From the NCBI RefSeq assembly GCF_001874525.1, contig NZ_LKAQ01000004.1, forward strand, positions 1,473,171-1,537,170: DNA of 64,000 nucleotides, read 5' to 3'. The notes under the pieces were generated by a model. It ran no database searches. It saw only the letters and a program-made list of their open reading frames with translations, and was not told where the DNA came from. The translations under genes and the position numbers were made by a program. Shown one piece after another: positions 10,951 to 18,717 of the stretch; within the stretch, counting starts at the first letter, position 1, and every line of letters starts with the position of its first letter. The stretch is from Pseudodesulfovibrio hydrargyri. Its GTDB lineage: Bacteria; Desulfobacterota; Desulfovibrionia; Desulfovibrionales; Desulfovibrionaceae.

Positions 10951-11688
10951 ATGAGAACCGTCCTGTTCCATAGGCCGCGTTTCGGGTCCGTGGCCCGTTT
11001 CGTCCTGTTCGCCGTCGCGGCGTGGTGCCTGTCGTCCGTGGCGCCGGGTCTTGCGCGCGGGCCGTACCGCATCGGCTACACCCCGAGCGCCCGGATTCAC
11101 GTGGAGGCCAGGGACAGGCTGGAGGCGGCCTACGAGCGGGCCGGATTGGCGGTGGAGTTCGTGCCCCTGCCGCAGAAGCGGTCCCTGGTCCAGGCCGTGG
11201 ACGGGGTCATCGACGGCGACGTCGGGCGCATCCCCGGCCTGGAAAGGAAGTTCCCCACCCTGGTGCGGGTGGACGTCAAGCTCTTGGACCTGGTCGGGGT
11301 GGCCTACGTGGTCAAGGGACAGCGGATGGGGGACTACCGGCCGGAATTGCTCGCGACCCTGCGGGCCGGGGCGGTGCGCGGCGTGCTCTGGGCCGAGAAG
11401 GTCATGGACGGGCACCGTCTGGAGCAGGTCAACAACTACGAGACCCTGTTCGGGATGCTCCTGGAGGGACGCATCGATCTGGCCCTGGCGAGCCGGCTCA
11501 GCGCCGAGGACGTCTTCCGCGCCGACAGGGCGCGCTACGCCCGGATTCGCGGACTGGACCCGCCCGTGTATCACGTGCCTTTCTACCACTACGTCAACAT
11601 TGCGTGCGCGGACATCGTGCCGAGACTGGAAAAGGCCCTGCGCGAACTGCGCGCCGAGGGCCACTGGCGGGAGGATGACGGGAACTGA
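10951..11688 (+). CDS. Solute-binding protein family 3-like periplasmic protein (copy 1 of tandem pair)
   Basis: 245 residues from ATG 10951. A signal peptide (to about residue 36) is followed by the type-3 solute-binding opening YRIGYTPSARIHVEARDRLE and VEFVPLPQKRSL, and a C-terminal FYHYVNIACADIVPRLEKAL. There is no permease or ATPase nearby, so it may be a stand-alone sensor-like or scavenging binding protein. The next gene is a close paralogue with the same length and ends. Start chosen by alignment with that paralogue, whose upstream sequences match this one up to the ATG; GTG 10933 and ATG 10945 are alternatives. Confidence 0.8.
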   Translation: MRTVLFHRPRFGSVARFVLFAVAAWCLSSVAPGLARGPYRIGYTPSARIHVEARDRLEAAYERAGLAVEFVPLPQKRSLVQAVDGVIDGDVGRIPGLERKFPTLVRVDVKLLDLVGVAYVVKGQRMGDYRPELLATLRAGAVRGVLWAEKVMDGHRLEQVNNYETLFGMLLEGRIDLALASRLSAEDVFRADRARYARIRGLDPPVYHVPFYHYVNIACADIVPRLEKALRELRAEGHWREDDGN

Positions 11689-11759
11689 CCGGCGCCGCGC
11701 ACGGGCATCGCCAGGAACCCTTTGCCCGGTCCGGCGGATTCGTGGTACGGAATGCGGCA

Positions 11760-12506
11760 ATGAGGTCCGTCCCGCACACCACGCCCCGTTTCGGCGCCAT
11801 GACCGGATTCGTCCTGTCCGTCGCCGCCGTGGCCGCACTGTGCCTGGCGTTCGCGCTGTCGTGTCCGGCCCGGAGTCCGTACCGCATCGGCTACAATCCC
11901 GGCGCGCTGGTTTCCGTGGAGGCCAAAAATCGCTTGGCGGCGGTCTACGAACGGGCCGGGCTGCCGGTGGAGTTTGTGCCCATGCCCGAGAAGCGCTCGT
12001 TGTATCTGGCGGCGGAAGGGGCGCTGGACGGGGACGCCGGGCGCGTCGCCGGTCTGGAAAGCCGTTTCCCTGCCATGGTCCGGGTGAACGTCAAGCTCAT
12101 GGATTTTTGCGGCGCGGCCTACGTGCTCGCGGGGCGGGATGATGTCGGCGGGTACCGCGAAGGGATGCTCAAGGGCATGAAGGTGGGCTCCCTGTACGGG
12201 ATCGTCTGGGCCGACAAGATCATGAAGGGGCGTTTTCTGGAACAGGTCACGTCGTACGACGCCCTGTTCAGCATGCTCCTGGAGGGGCGCATCGACATCG
12301 TCCTGTGCAGCCGGAGCGGCGCGGAGAAAGCCATCGCCGCCCACCCCGGGCGGTATGGCGGCATCCGCCAGCTGGAGCCGCTCGTGTACCGGGAGCCGTT
12401 CTACCACTATCTCCACAGGAACAACGCGGACATCGTGCCGCGGTTGGAAAAGGCCCTGCGCGAACTGCACGCCGAGGAGCACTGGCGCGAGCTGGACGGC
12501 AATTAG
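11760..12506 (+). CDS. Solute-binding protein family 3-like periplasmic protein (copy 2 of tandem pair)
   Basis: 248 residues, tandem paralogue of the preceding gene, which ends 71 bp upstream. Shared blocks include YRIGYNPGALVSVEAKNRL, VEFVPMPEKRSL, FSMLLEGRIDI and DIVPRLEKALRELHAEEHW. A signal peptide is present. The 45 bp before the start are also shared with copy 1, so the duplication included the promoter or leader. Its stop codon directly abuts the stop of the convergent amidotransferase gene. Ligand unknown; small metabolites such as amino acids are typical for the family. Confidence 0.8.
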   Translation: MRSVPHTTPRFGAMTGFVLSVAAVAALCLAFALSCPARSPYRIGYNPGALVSVEAKNRLAAVYERAGLPVEFVPMPEKRSLYLAAEGALDGDAGRVAGLESRFPAMVRVNVKLMDFCGAAYVLAGRDDVGGYREGMLKGMKVGSLYGIVWADKIMKGRFLEQVTSYDALFSMLLEGRIDIVLCSRSGAEKAIAAHPGRYGGIRQLEPLVYREPFYHYLHRNNADIVPRLEKALRELHAEEHWRELDGN

Positions 12507-13223
12507 CTAGCGGGACCGGCAATAATCCGCGAACAGCCGGAGCAGGGAGGCTGATTGCGGCGTGTCGCGCACCGTGTCCCGGATGGCGGCCACGTCGCGG
12601 CCCGCCGCTTCGAGGTCGGCCTCGCGGCGGCGGATGTATTCGCGGATGGCGGGCGCGTCGAACTCGGGGTGGAACTGCACGCCCCAGGCGGATTCGCCCA
12701 CGCGGAAGGCCTGGTGCGGGTCGTGGGAGCCCGTGGCCACCAGCGTCGCGCCCTCGGGCAGCTTCAGCGCGGTCTGGGAGTGGGTCACATGGCCCGGGAA
12801 GACCTCGGGCAGCCCGCGAAACAGCGGGTCGTCCGCGGAGGCGCGGGTGCGGGTGATGTCCGCCGTGCCGATCTCCACCCCGCTCGGGTGGTAGTCGGCC
12901 CGGCCGCCCAGGGCGTCGGCCATGAGCTGGTGCCCGAAACAGATCCCCAGCACGGGCAGCCCGGCCCGGACCGCCCGGCGCACCCAGGCCGCCGCGTCCG
13001 TGATCCAGGGGAGCGCGTCCGTGACCATGTCGTGGGAGCCGGTGATCACCGCGCCCGCGTAGCCCGCCGGATCGGGCGGGAATTCCCCGGCCTGCGCGTT
13101 GACGCACTCCCACGAGCCGTCCGCAAGGGCCATGCCCCGCGCTGTCCAGTCCTCGAAATCACCGCGCTCGGCCGCGTAGTCGGCGAAGGTGCCGCCCACT
13201 TTCACAATCAGGAATTTATGCAT
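12507..13223 (-). CDS. Class I glutamine amidotransferase-like protein (GMP synthase GATase type)
   Basis: 238 residues with the full class I amidotransferase triad: the nucleophile elbow GICFGHQ (Cys) and WGVQFHPE (His and Glu). The stand-alone domain resembles the GuaA-type GATase family used as glutamine amidotransferases or peptidases with unknown substrates. No synthase partner is adjacent. It converges on the solute-binding gene with no base between the two stop codons (TAG on one strand, then CTA). Confidence 0.9.
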   Translation of the reverse strand: MHKFLIVKVGGTFADYAAERGDFEDWTARGMALADGSWECVNAQAGEFPPDPAGYAGAVITGSHDMVTDALPWITDAAAWVRRAVRAGLPVLGICFGHQLMADALGGRADYHPSGVEIGTADITRTRASADDPLFRGLPEVFPGHVTHSQTALKLPEGATLVATGSHDPHQAFRVGESAWGVQFHPEFDAPAIREYIRRREADLEAAGRDVAAIRDTVRDTPQSASLLRLFADYCRSR

Positions 13224-13388
13224 TTTTGTCCTACGAAAATGTAGTTAATTGGCTATGCTAGAGTAATGATGTCCCAACCCGGATAGGGTGTCAATATCGC
13301 CTGTTCCGGCCGCCCAGGTCCGTGTCCAGGGTTGAACAGGCGCGCGGGTTTGGGCTACGCTGGGCCAGACCAATACAGGGAGCCGACC

Positions 13389-14720
13389 ATGAAACCGATG
13401 CATATACGTCCACGCCCGTCGCGGCGGGAATTTCTCAGGGCCGGGGCAATGACCGTGGCCGCGGCCGGGCTGGCCGGGTGCGCCAAGAATCCGGTCACCG
13501 GCCAGAGCCAGTTCATGCTGGTCAGCGAGGAGCAGGAGATCAAGATGGACAAGGAGGCCTCGCCCCAGCAATTGTCCAACGACTACGGAACCACCCTGGA
13601 CACCTCGCTGAACAAGTACGTGTCCGGCGTGGGACGGTCCCTGGCGGACGTCTCCCACCGGCCGCAGATGCCCTACAACTTCCACGTGGTCAACGCCAAC
13701 TACGTCAACGCCTACGCCTTTCCCGGCGGGACCGTGGCCTGCACGCGCGGCATCCTGCTCAACGTGGACAACGAGGCCGAGATGGCCGCGCTGCTCGGCC
13801 ACGAGATCGGCCACGTCAACGCGCGGCACACGGCCTCGCGCATGAGCTCGCAGATGGTCATCGGCGGGCTGAGCACCTTGGGCGGGGCGGCCATCGGGGC
13901 CAAGTACGGAGGTGCCTGGGGCACGGTGGCGGGCGGCCTGGGAGGTCTCGGGGCCGGGCTGCTCCTGGCCTCCTACAGCCGCGACGACGAGCGCCAGGCC
14001 GACGCCCTGGGCCTGGAATACATGACCCGCGCCGACTACAACCCCGAAGGCATGGTCGGGCTCATGGAGATGCTCAACGAGCAGCACTCGCGCGAGCCGA
14101 GCGCCATCGAGGTCATGTTCGCCACCCACCCCATGAGTTCCGAGCGGCTGGCCACGGCCCGCCAGGCCGTGAACAAGAAGTATTACGGGGCCAAGAAATA
14201 CGCCTTCTACCGCGAGCGCTACATGGACAACACCGTGGACCTGCGCAAGCTCGGCCCGGCCATCCGGGACATGCAGGACGCGGAAAAGCTCGGCGGCGAG
14301 AAGAAGTACACCGAGGCCGAGGACAAGATGGGCCGGGCCCTGAAGCTGGCCCCCAACGACTATACCGGCCTGTTGCTTATGTCCAAGATCCTGATCACCC
14401 AGGAAAAATACGGCGCTGCCCTGCCCTATGCCGAGCACGCCAGCGAGGTCTACCCCGGCGAACCCCAGGCCAGCCAGGTGGCCGGCGTGCTCCAGCTCAA
14501 GGCCAAACAGTACGACAAGGCCCTGGCCAGCTTCGAGGCCTACGACAAGGCCCTGCCCGGCAACCCCTACGTGGGCTTCTACAAGGGATACGCCCAGGAA
14601 GGCCTGGACCATCGGCGAGAAGCGGCTGATTTGTATTATAAATTCCTGCAGAAGGTGAACAAGGGCGATCAGGCTCAACACGCATACAACCGCTTGGTTG
14701 AGTGGGGGTATGTGCGGTAG
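13389..14720 (+). CDS. M48-family metalloprotease with TPR region (BepA-like)
   Basis: 443 residues. The N-terminus has a twin-arginine-like motif (SRREFLRAG) and a hydrophobic stretch ending in a cysteine (GLAGC), so it is probably a Tat- or Sec-exported lipoprotein. Zinc ligands are HEIGH at about 138-142 and E in DDERQADALG at about 200-204. The C-terminal 170 residues form TPR-like repeats (KYTEAEDKMGRALKLAPNDY onward). This layout resembles BepA/YfgC, which degrades or assembles outer-membrane proteins in the periplasm. GGGAG precedes ATG 13389. Confidence 0.9.
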   Translation: MKPMHIRPRPSRREFLRAGAMTVAAAGLAGCAKNPVTGQSQFMLVSEEQEIKMDKEASPQQLSNDYGTTLDTSLNKYVSGVGRSLADVSHRPQMPYNFHVVNANYVNAYAFPGGTVACTRGILLNVDNEAEMAALLGHEIGHVNARHTASRMSSQMVIGGLSTLGGAAIGAKYGGAWGTVAGGLGGLGAGLLLASYSRDDERQADALGLEYMTRADYNPEGMVGLMEMLNEQHSREPSAIEVMFATHPMSSERLATARQAVNKKYYGAKKYAFYRERYMDNTVDLRKLGPAIRDMQDAEKLGGEKKYTEAEDKMGRALKLAPNDYTGLLLMSKILITQEKYGAALPYAEHASEVYPGEPQASQVAGVLQLKAKQYDKALASFEAYDKALPGNPYVGFYKGYAQEGLDHRREAADLYYKFLQKVNKGDQAQHAYNRLVEWGYVR

Positions 14721-14788
14721 GCGGGGCGTGTTGGTTTTCTCCATCGGGGTTGCCGTCCCCTCTTGCTCAGAGGCTTTGGAAACAATGA

Positions 14789-14833
14789 GCCCTGCCGCCG
14801 GACGGTTGGTTGTCCGGCGGCAGGGCTTTTTTT
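14789..14833 (+). terminator. Intrinsic terminator after the M48 protease gene
   Basis: A perfect 15-bp stem, GCCCTGCCGCCGGAC (14789-14803) with GTCCGGCGGCAGGGC (14812-14826), loop of 8, followed by seven Ts. It also stands 16 bp from the end of the convergent Ntn-hydrolase gene. Confidence 0.9.
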
Positions 14834-14848
14834 CGTGGCAGTCGGATT

Positions 14849-15946
14849 CTACCGGGCTCCGGCTTCGAGGAACGCGAACGGTTTCGCCGGGGTGCCCAGC
14901 CGGGCGGCGTCGCCGGAAAACGGTTTGCCGTCGACCAGCAGGACGGAGCCTTGGGTCAGGCTGATTTTTTGCGTCGGGGCCTTGGGCGAGAAGTCGATCT
15001 CGGCCAGGGGAATCCAGACGAGGTAGGGGCTGCGCGGCGACTCGAAGTAGTAGACCTTGTTTTTCTGGTCCGAGACCGCGCGCCATTGCGTCGAGCTGAT
15101 GTTGGGCTGGCCCGGCGTGGTGATGCCCAGGGGCACGGACACGTTGCGGATCACGCCGAACGCGCTGGCCAGCGCTTCGTTGATGTCGGCGGTTTGCGGG
15201 ATCGCCTTGATGTAGAAGGAGGCCCGGACGAAGCGGTCGCTCGCCCGGTTGGTGCCGGGGAGCATGGTGGTCCCGCCGATGGCGTCCCAGTAGGCGGTCA
15301 GGGCGAGCTGCTGGTCGTAGGTGGGCGAGTTGGTCATGACCTGGCACCGGCGGCCGTGATGGATGACCAGGCGGCCGTCGAGGTATTCGAATATGGCCGA
15401 ATCGCCGCTCGGGTCGGTGATCGACAGGTGCGCGGTCCCGGCGTGCCCGTCCGGGGTGCCGGGCGCGGCGATGTAGAACGCCGCCTTGCGCAGTTCCTCC
15501 ACCGCCTCGGTCACGGTGGCGAAGCTGTCCAGGACGTATTGGCCCCAGGCCGCCAGGGACAGGGCCTTCTTGCCGGGGACCGGCTTTCCGTAATCGGATT
15601 CGGCCAGATAGAGGACGTTGGCCACCAGGCCGGCCTCGTTCATGCCGTCGATGGTGGTCAGGTCCCAGCCGGCCACGGTCACGCTGCCGTATTTCGACGT
15701 CCAGCGAAGGGAGTCGGCACCGGCGGCGCCGTCCCGTTCGATCCCCCGGGGATAGATCCAGAGGTTCGAGTGCTGCGAGCCCACCCAATCGTTCGAGCGG
15801 GTCGTTATGACGATGTTTCCGGGGCCGAGATAGGTGGCCCGGCTGCAGGCGGACGCCGCGCGCGGATGGGCCAGCAGAATCACTGCGAAGACCGCCAGCG
15901 CCGCCAACAGACCGAATGCGGGCAGGTTACTTGCCGTCAGAGTCAT
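14849..15946 (-). CDS. Secreted linear-amide C-N hydrolase (choloylglycine hydrolase/penicillin acylase family)
   Basis: 365 residues. The signal peptide ends in AASA, and the mature protein would start with Cys (CSRATYLGPGNI), the catalytic N-terminal nucleophile of Ntn-hydrolases. The conserved TTRSNDW follows, with further family segments WDLTTIDGMNEAGLVANV and YWDAIGGTTMLPGTNRASDRF. Relatives cleave linear amides such as penicillin V, conjugated bile acids or N-acyl homoserine lactones; the substrate here is unknown. AAGGAG precedes ATG 15946. The upstream frame to 16117 is not used. Confidence 0.9.
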   Translation of the reverse strand: MTLTASNLPAFGLLAALAVFAVILLAHPRAASACSRATYLGPGNIVITTRSNDWVGSQHSNLWIYPRGIERDGAAGADSLRWTSKYGSVTVAGWDLTTIDGMNEAGLVANVLYLAESDYGKPVPGKKALSLAAWGQYVLDSFATVTEAVEELRKAAFYIAAPGTPDGHAGTAHLSITDPSGDSAIFEYLDGRLVIHHGRRCQVMTNSPTYDQQLALTAYWDAIGGTTMLPGTNRASDRFVRASFYIKAIPQTADINEALASAFGVIRNVSVPLGITTPGQPNISSTQWRAVSDQKNKVYYFESPRSPYLVWIPLAEIDFSPKAPTQKISLTQGSVLLVDGKPFSGDAARLGTPAKPFAFLEAGAR

Positions 15947-16025
15947 GGTATCAGCTCCTTGTTTGTCACAGTGCCGCATGGCTGCGGACTCTCGCATCCG
16001 GTGATCCGCATTCCCCGGGGCGGCG

Positions 16026-18275
16026 TCAGCCGCCGCACTTGGTGTAGGCGCAGGACTTGCACATGTGGCAGCCTTCCTCGAAGACCAGGGGCTCGCCGCA
16101 TTCGGGGCAGAGCTCACGGTTGAGGGAGGCCACTTCGCCGTCCACGTGATCGCCGCTCAGGTAGCGGGACTCGAACACGTAGGCGATGGCGTCCGGGATG
16201 GACTTGACCAGGTGCTTTTTCATGAATTTCGGGTTTTCGCCGCCGATGCCCTTGAGCTGCTGGACGATCTCTCGGACTTCCACGCCGGAGCGCAGGGCCA
16301 GGGAGACCAGGCGGCCTATGGCCTCGGCCTTGGCCGTGATGGATCCGCCGGACTTGCCGATGGTGGCGAAGACCTCGAACGGCTTGTTGTTGACCTCGTT
16401 GACGGTCAGGAAGAGCATGCCCAGGCCGGTGGGAATCTTCTGGGTGAAGCCGTAGATGACGTCCGGACGGTCCTTGACGATGGACTTGCCCTTGGCGGCC
16501 TCCTCCTTTTTCTTTTCGGCGTCGCCGGTGCACAGGACCTGGGAGGTCTTGGATCCGTCGCGGTACACGGTCACGCCCTTGCAGCCGTACTCGTAGGCCT
16601 TCCAGTAGATGTCCCAGATGTCTTCCTTGGTCGCGGAACCCGGCAGGTTGACGGTCTTGGAGACCGCGTTGTCCGTGTACTTCTGGAAGGCGGCCTGCAT
16701 CTTGAGGTGCCAGATGGGCTCCACGTCCATGGAGGTCACGAAGACCGAGCGCAGGTGCTCGGGCAGGTGGTCCATCTTCTTGATGGACCCGACCTTGGCG
16801 ATCTCCTCCATGAGTTTGCCGGAAAAGGCGTCGGCATCCTTGAGGGCGGCCTCGAAATACGGGTTGGTCTCGACCAGCTTGTCGTTGTCCATGACGTTGC
16901 GCACGAAGCTGAGAGCGAAGAGCGGCTCCACGCCGGACGAGCAGCCCGCGATGATGGACAGGGTGCCGGTGGGCGCGATGGTCGTGGTCGTGGCGTTGCG
17001 GTACGGGCCCAGGTTGGCCGCGCCGAAGGTGGACTCGGGGTAGGTCGTGAACTGGCCGCGCTCGGCCGCCAGCTGCTTGGAGGCGCTGCGGGCCTCGGCC
17101 TGGACGAACTTCATGACCCGTTCGGCCATGTCCACGGCGGTCTGGGAGTTGTAGGGGATGTTCAGCTGGTAGAGCAGGTCGGCCCAGCCCATGACGCCCA
17201 GGCCGATCTTGCGGTTCTTGCGCACCGTGTCGGAGATCTGGGGCAGGGGGTAGACCGAGGCGTCGATGACGTTGTCCAGGAAGCGCACGGACAGGTGGAT
17301 GATCCGCTTGAGTTCGTCCCAGTCGATCTCGGAGTCCTTGCCGTTCTTGCCCTTGGCAAAGCACAGGCCGAGGTTGATGGAGCCCAGGTTGCAGGCCTCG
17401 TAGGGCAGCAGGGGTTGTTCGCCGCACGGGTTGGTGGACTCGATCTCGCCCATCGCCGGGGTCGGGTTGTCGCGGTTGATGCGGTCCAGGAAGACGATGC
17501 CGGGATCGCCGGACTCCCAGGCCTTCTGGACCAGGATGTTGAAGACCTCGCGGGCGTTGAGCGTGCCCACGGCCTTGCCGGTGTTGGGCGCGATGAGCTC
17601 GAAGTCCGCCTTGTCGTGCACGGCCTGCATGAAGGCCTCGGTCAGGCCCACGGACAGGTTGAAGTTGTTCAGGTCGCCGTCACGCTCCTTGGCCTTGATG
17701 AACTCCATGATGTCCGGGTGGTCGATGCGCAGGATGCCCATGTTGGCCCCGCGCCGGGTGCCGCCCTGCTTGATCTGCTCGGTGGCGCAGTTGAAGATCT
17801 TGAGGAAGGACAGGGGGCCCGAGGCCACACCGCCGGTGGAGCCGACCACCGAGTCCTTGGCCCGCAGGCGGGAGAAGGCGAAGCCCGTGCCGCCGCCGGA
17901 CTTGTGGATCATGGCCGCGTGTTTGACCGCGTCGAAGATGCCCTCGATGTCGTCCTCCACGGGCAGGACGAAGCAGGCGGCCAGCTGGCCGAGATCGGTG
18001 CCCGCGTTCATCAGGGTGGGGGAGTTGGGCAGGAAACGGTAGGAGGTCATCAGGTCGTAGAAATCCCGGGCCAGCTTGGCGGGCTTGGTGGTGGATTTTT
18101 CGTACTTTGCCTCTTCCTTCGCAATGGCCGAGGCCACCCTCCAGAACAGCTCCTTGACCGTCTCGTAGACCACCCCGTCGAGGTCCTTGCGCTGGTATCT
18201 GCGCTGCAAAACTATCTTTGCGTTTTCATTGACGATCGGGTCCGGAAGATTGGCGGGCATTTTGAGTTCTGGCAT
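16026..18275 (-). CDS. nrdJ: Vitamin B12-dependent ribonucleotide reductase (class II, NrdJ)
   Basis: 749 residues. Family landmarks are RFLPNSPTLMNAGTDLGQL, the thiyl-site ESTNPCGEQPLLPYEACNLG, and GSINLGLC. The C-terminal tail carries a cysteine-rich module (CPECGEP, CHMCKSC) typical of class II enzymes for redox re-charging or metal binding. There is no N-terminal ATP cone. The enzyme makes deoxynucleotides using adenosylcobalamin, so it works with or without oxygen. AAAGG precedes ATG 18275. No riboswitch-like B12 box could be found in the leader. Confidence 0.96.
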   Translation of the reverse strand: MPELKMPANLPDPIVNENAKIVLQRRYQRKDLDGVVYETVKELFWRVASAIAKEEAKYEKSTTKPAKLARDFYDLMTSYRFLPNSPTLMNAGTDLGQLAACFVLPVEDDIEGIFDAVKHAAMIHKSGGGTGFAFSRLRAKDSVVGSTGGVASGPLSFLKIFNCATEQIKQGGTRRGANMGILRIDHPDIMEFIKAKERDGDLNNFNLSVGLTEAFMQAVHDKADFELIAPNTGKAVGTLNAREVFNILVQKAWESGDPGIVFLDRINRDNPTPAMGEIESTNPCGEQPLLPYEACNLGSINLGLCFAKGKNGKDSEIDWDELKRIIHLSVRFLDNVIDASVYPLPQISDTVRKNRKIGLGVMGWADLLYQLNIPYNSQTAVDMAERVMKFVQAEARSASKQLAAERGQFTTYPESTFGAANLGPYRNATTTTIAPTGTLSIIAGCSSGVEPLFALSFVRNVMDNDKLVETNPYFEAALKDADAFSGKLMEEIAKVGSIKKMDHLPEHLRSVFVTSMDVEPIWHLKMQAAFQKYTDNAVSKTVNLPGSATKEDIWDIYWKAYEYGCKGVTVYRDGSKTSQVLCTGDAEKKKEEAAKGKSIVKDRPDVIYGFTQKIPTGLGMLFLTVNEVNNKPFEVFATIGKSGGSITAKAEAIGRLVSLALRSGVEVREIVQQLKGIGGENPKFMKKHLVKSIPDAIAYVFESRYLSGDHVDGEVASLNRELCPECGEPLVFEEGCHMCKSCAYTKCGG

Positions 18276-18410
18276 GAGTAGACCTTTGTAACTGATTAAA
18301 ATACTTAAAAATTATTGATGGTCGCACCGGCGATGAATACTGGCGCTAGAGAATGTCTAGACTACAGAAACCGCCCTGAAAACGCCAGCCAAAATTCGGT
18401 TGGACGAACG

Positions 18411-18446
18411 AAAAACCGGGAACCCGCATGGTCCGTGAGTTCCCGG
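18411..18446 (-). terminator. Leftward intrinsic terminator upstream of nrdJ
   Basis: On the minus strand CCGGGAAC pairs with GTTCCCGG across a 15-nt loop, followed by TTTTT. It lies downstream of the candidate 50-aa gene and upstream of nrdJ, so it separates the two or forms an attenuator in the nrdJ leader. Confidence 0.65.
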
Positions 18447-18472
18447 CCCAGGTGCTCATATGAGAATCAATA

Positions 18473-18625
18473 CTATTTCAAAATTGTCTTGTCGGAGGGG
18501 ACGATTTTGTCGCCGGTAGGGGCGGATGCGGCCAGGATTTTCTTCTCCGGGTTGGCGGTCTCGCGGTCATGGCCGTGTCGTGAGCCCCGGGACGGATCAG
18601 GGCCTCCGGCAACTTTTTTCCCCAT
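18473..18625 (-). CDS. Candidate small basic protein, about 50 aa
   Basis: An ORF from ATG 18625 to TAG 18473, beginning MGKKVAGGPDPSRGS and ending GDKIVPSDKTILK. The third codon positions are mostly G or C, as in neighbouring genes, and a terminator follows 27 bp after the stop; both favour a real gene. The frame extends upstream to ATG 18697 without a ribosome site. A strong GGAGG lies 19 nt before ATG 18625, separated by half of an inverted repeat (see separate entry). It is rich in charged and small residues, so disordered. No function is assigned. Confidence 0.45.
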   Translation of the reverse strand: MGKKVAGGPDPSRGSRHGHDRETANPEKKILAASAPTGDKIVPSDKTILK

Positions 18626-18637
18626 AGGGGAAAAACG
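18616..18637. repeat. Perfect inverted repeat over the start of the small ORF
   Basis: TTTTTTCCCCATAGGGGAAAAA reads as a near-perfect palindrome with a 2-base loop. On the minus strand it places the start ATG of the candidate small gene at the hairpin tip, with GGAGG just upstream. It might control translation, or bind a regulator. Confidence 0.5.
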
Positions 18638-18717
18638 CGATTTACCTCCGTTTTTTTTTAGTCTATTGGCAAACCAGCGGTGCTGTACATCAATCATACT
18701 ATAAAGTGAGCTTTTCC

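Noticed and set aside
13245..15788. Long minus-strand frame over the M48 protease and part of the hydrolase gene
   Set aside because: Frame runs across two genes and a terminator, with no family similarity; explained by codon bias.
18276..18700. Adenosylcobalamin riboswitch before nrdJ
   Set aside because: I looked for a B12-box-like and pairing pattern on the minus strand and saw none; the only structures are one terminator and one short palindrome.
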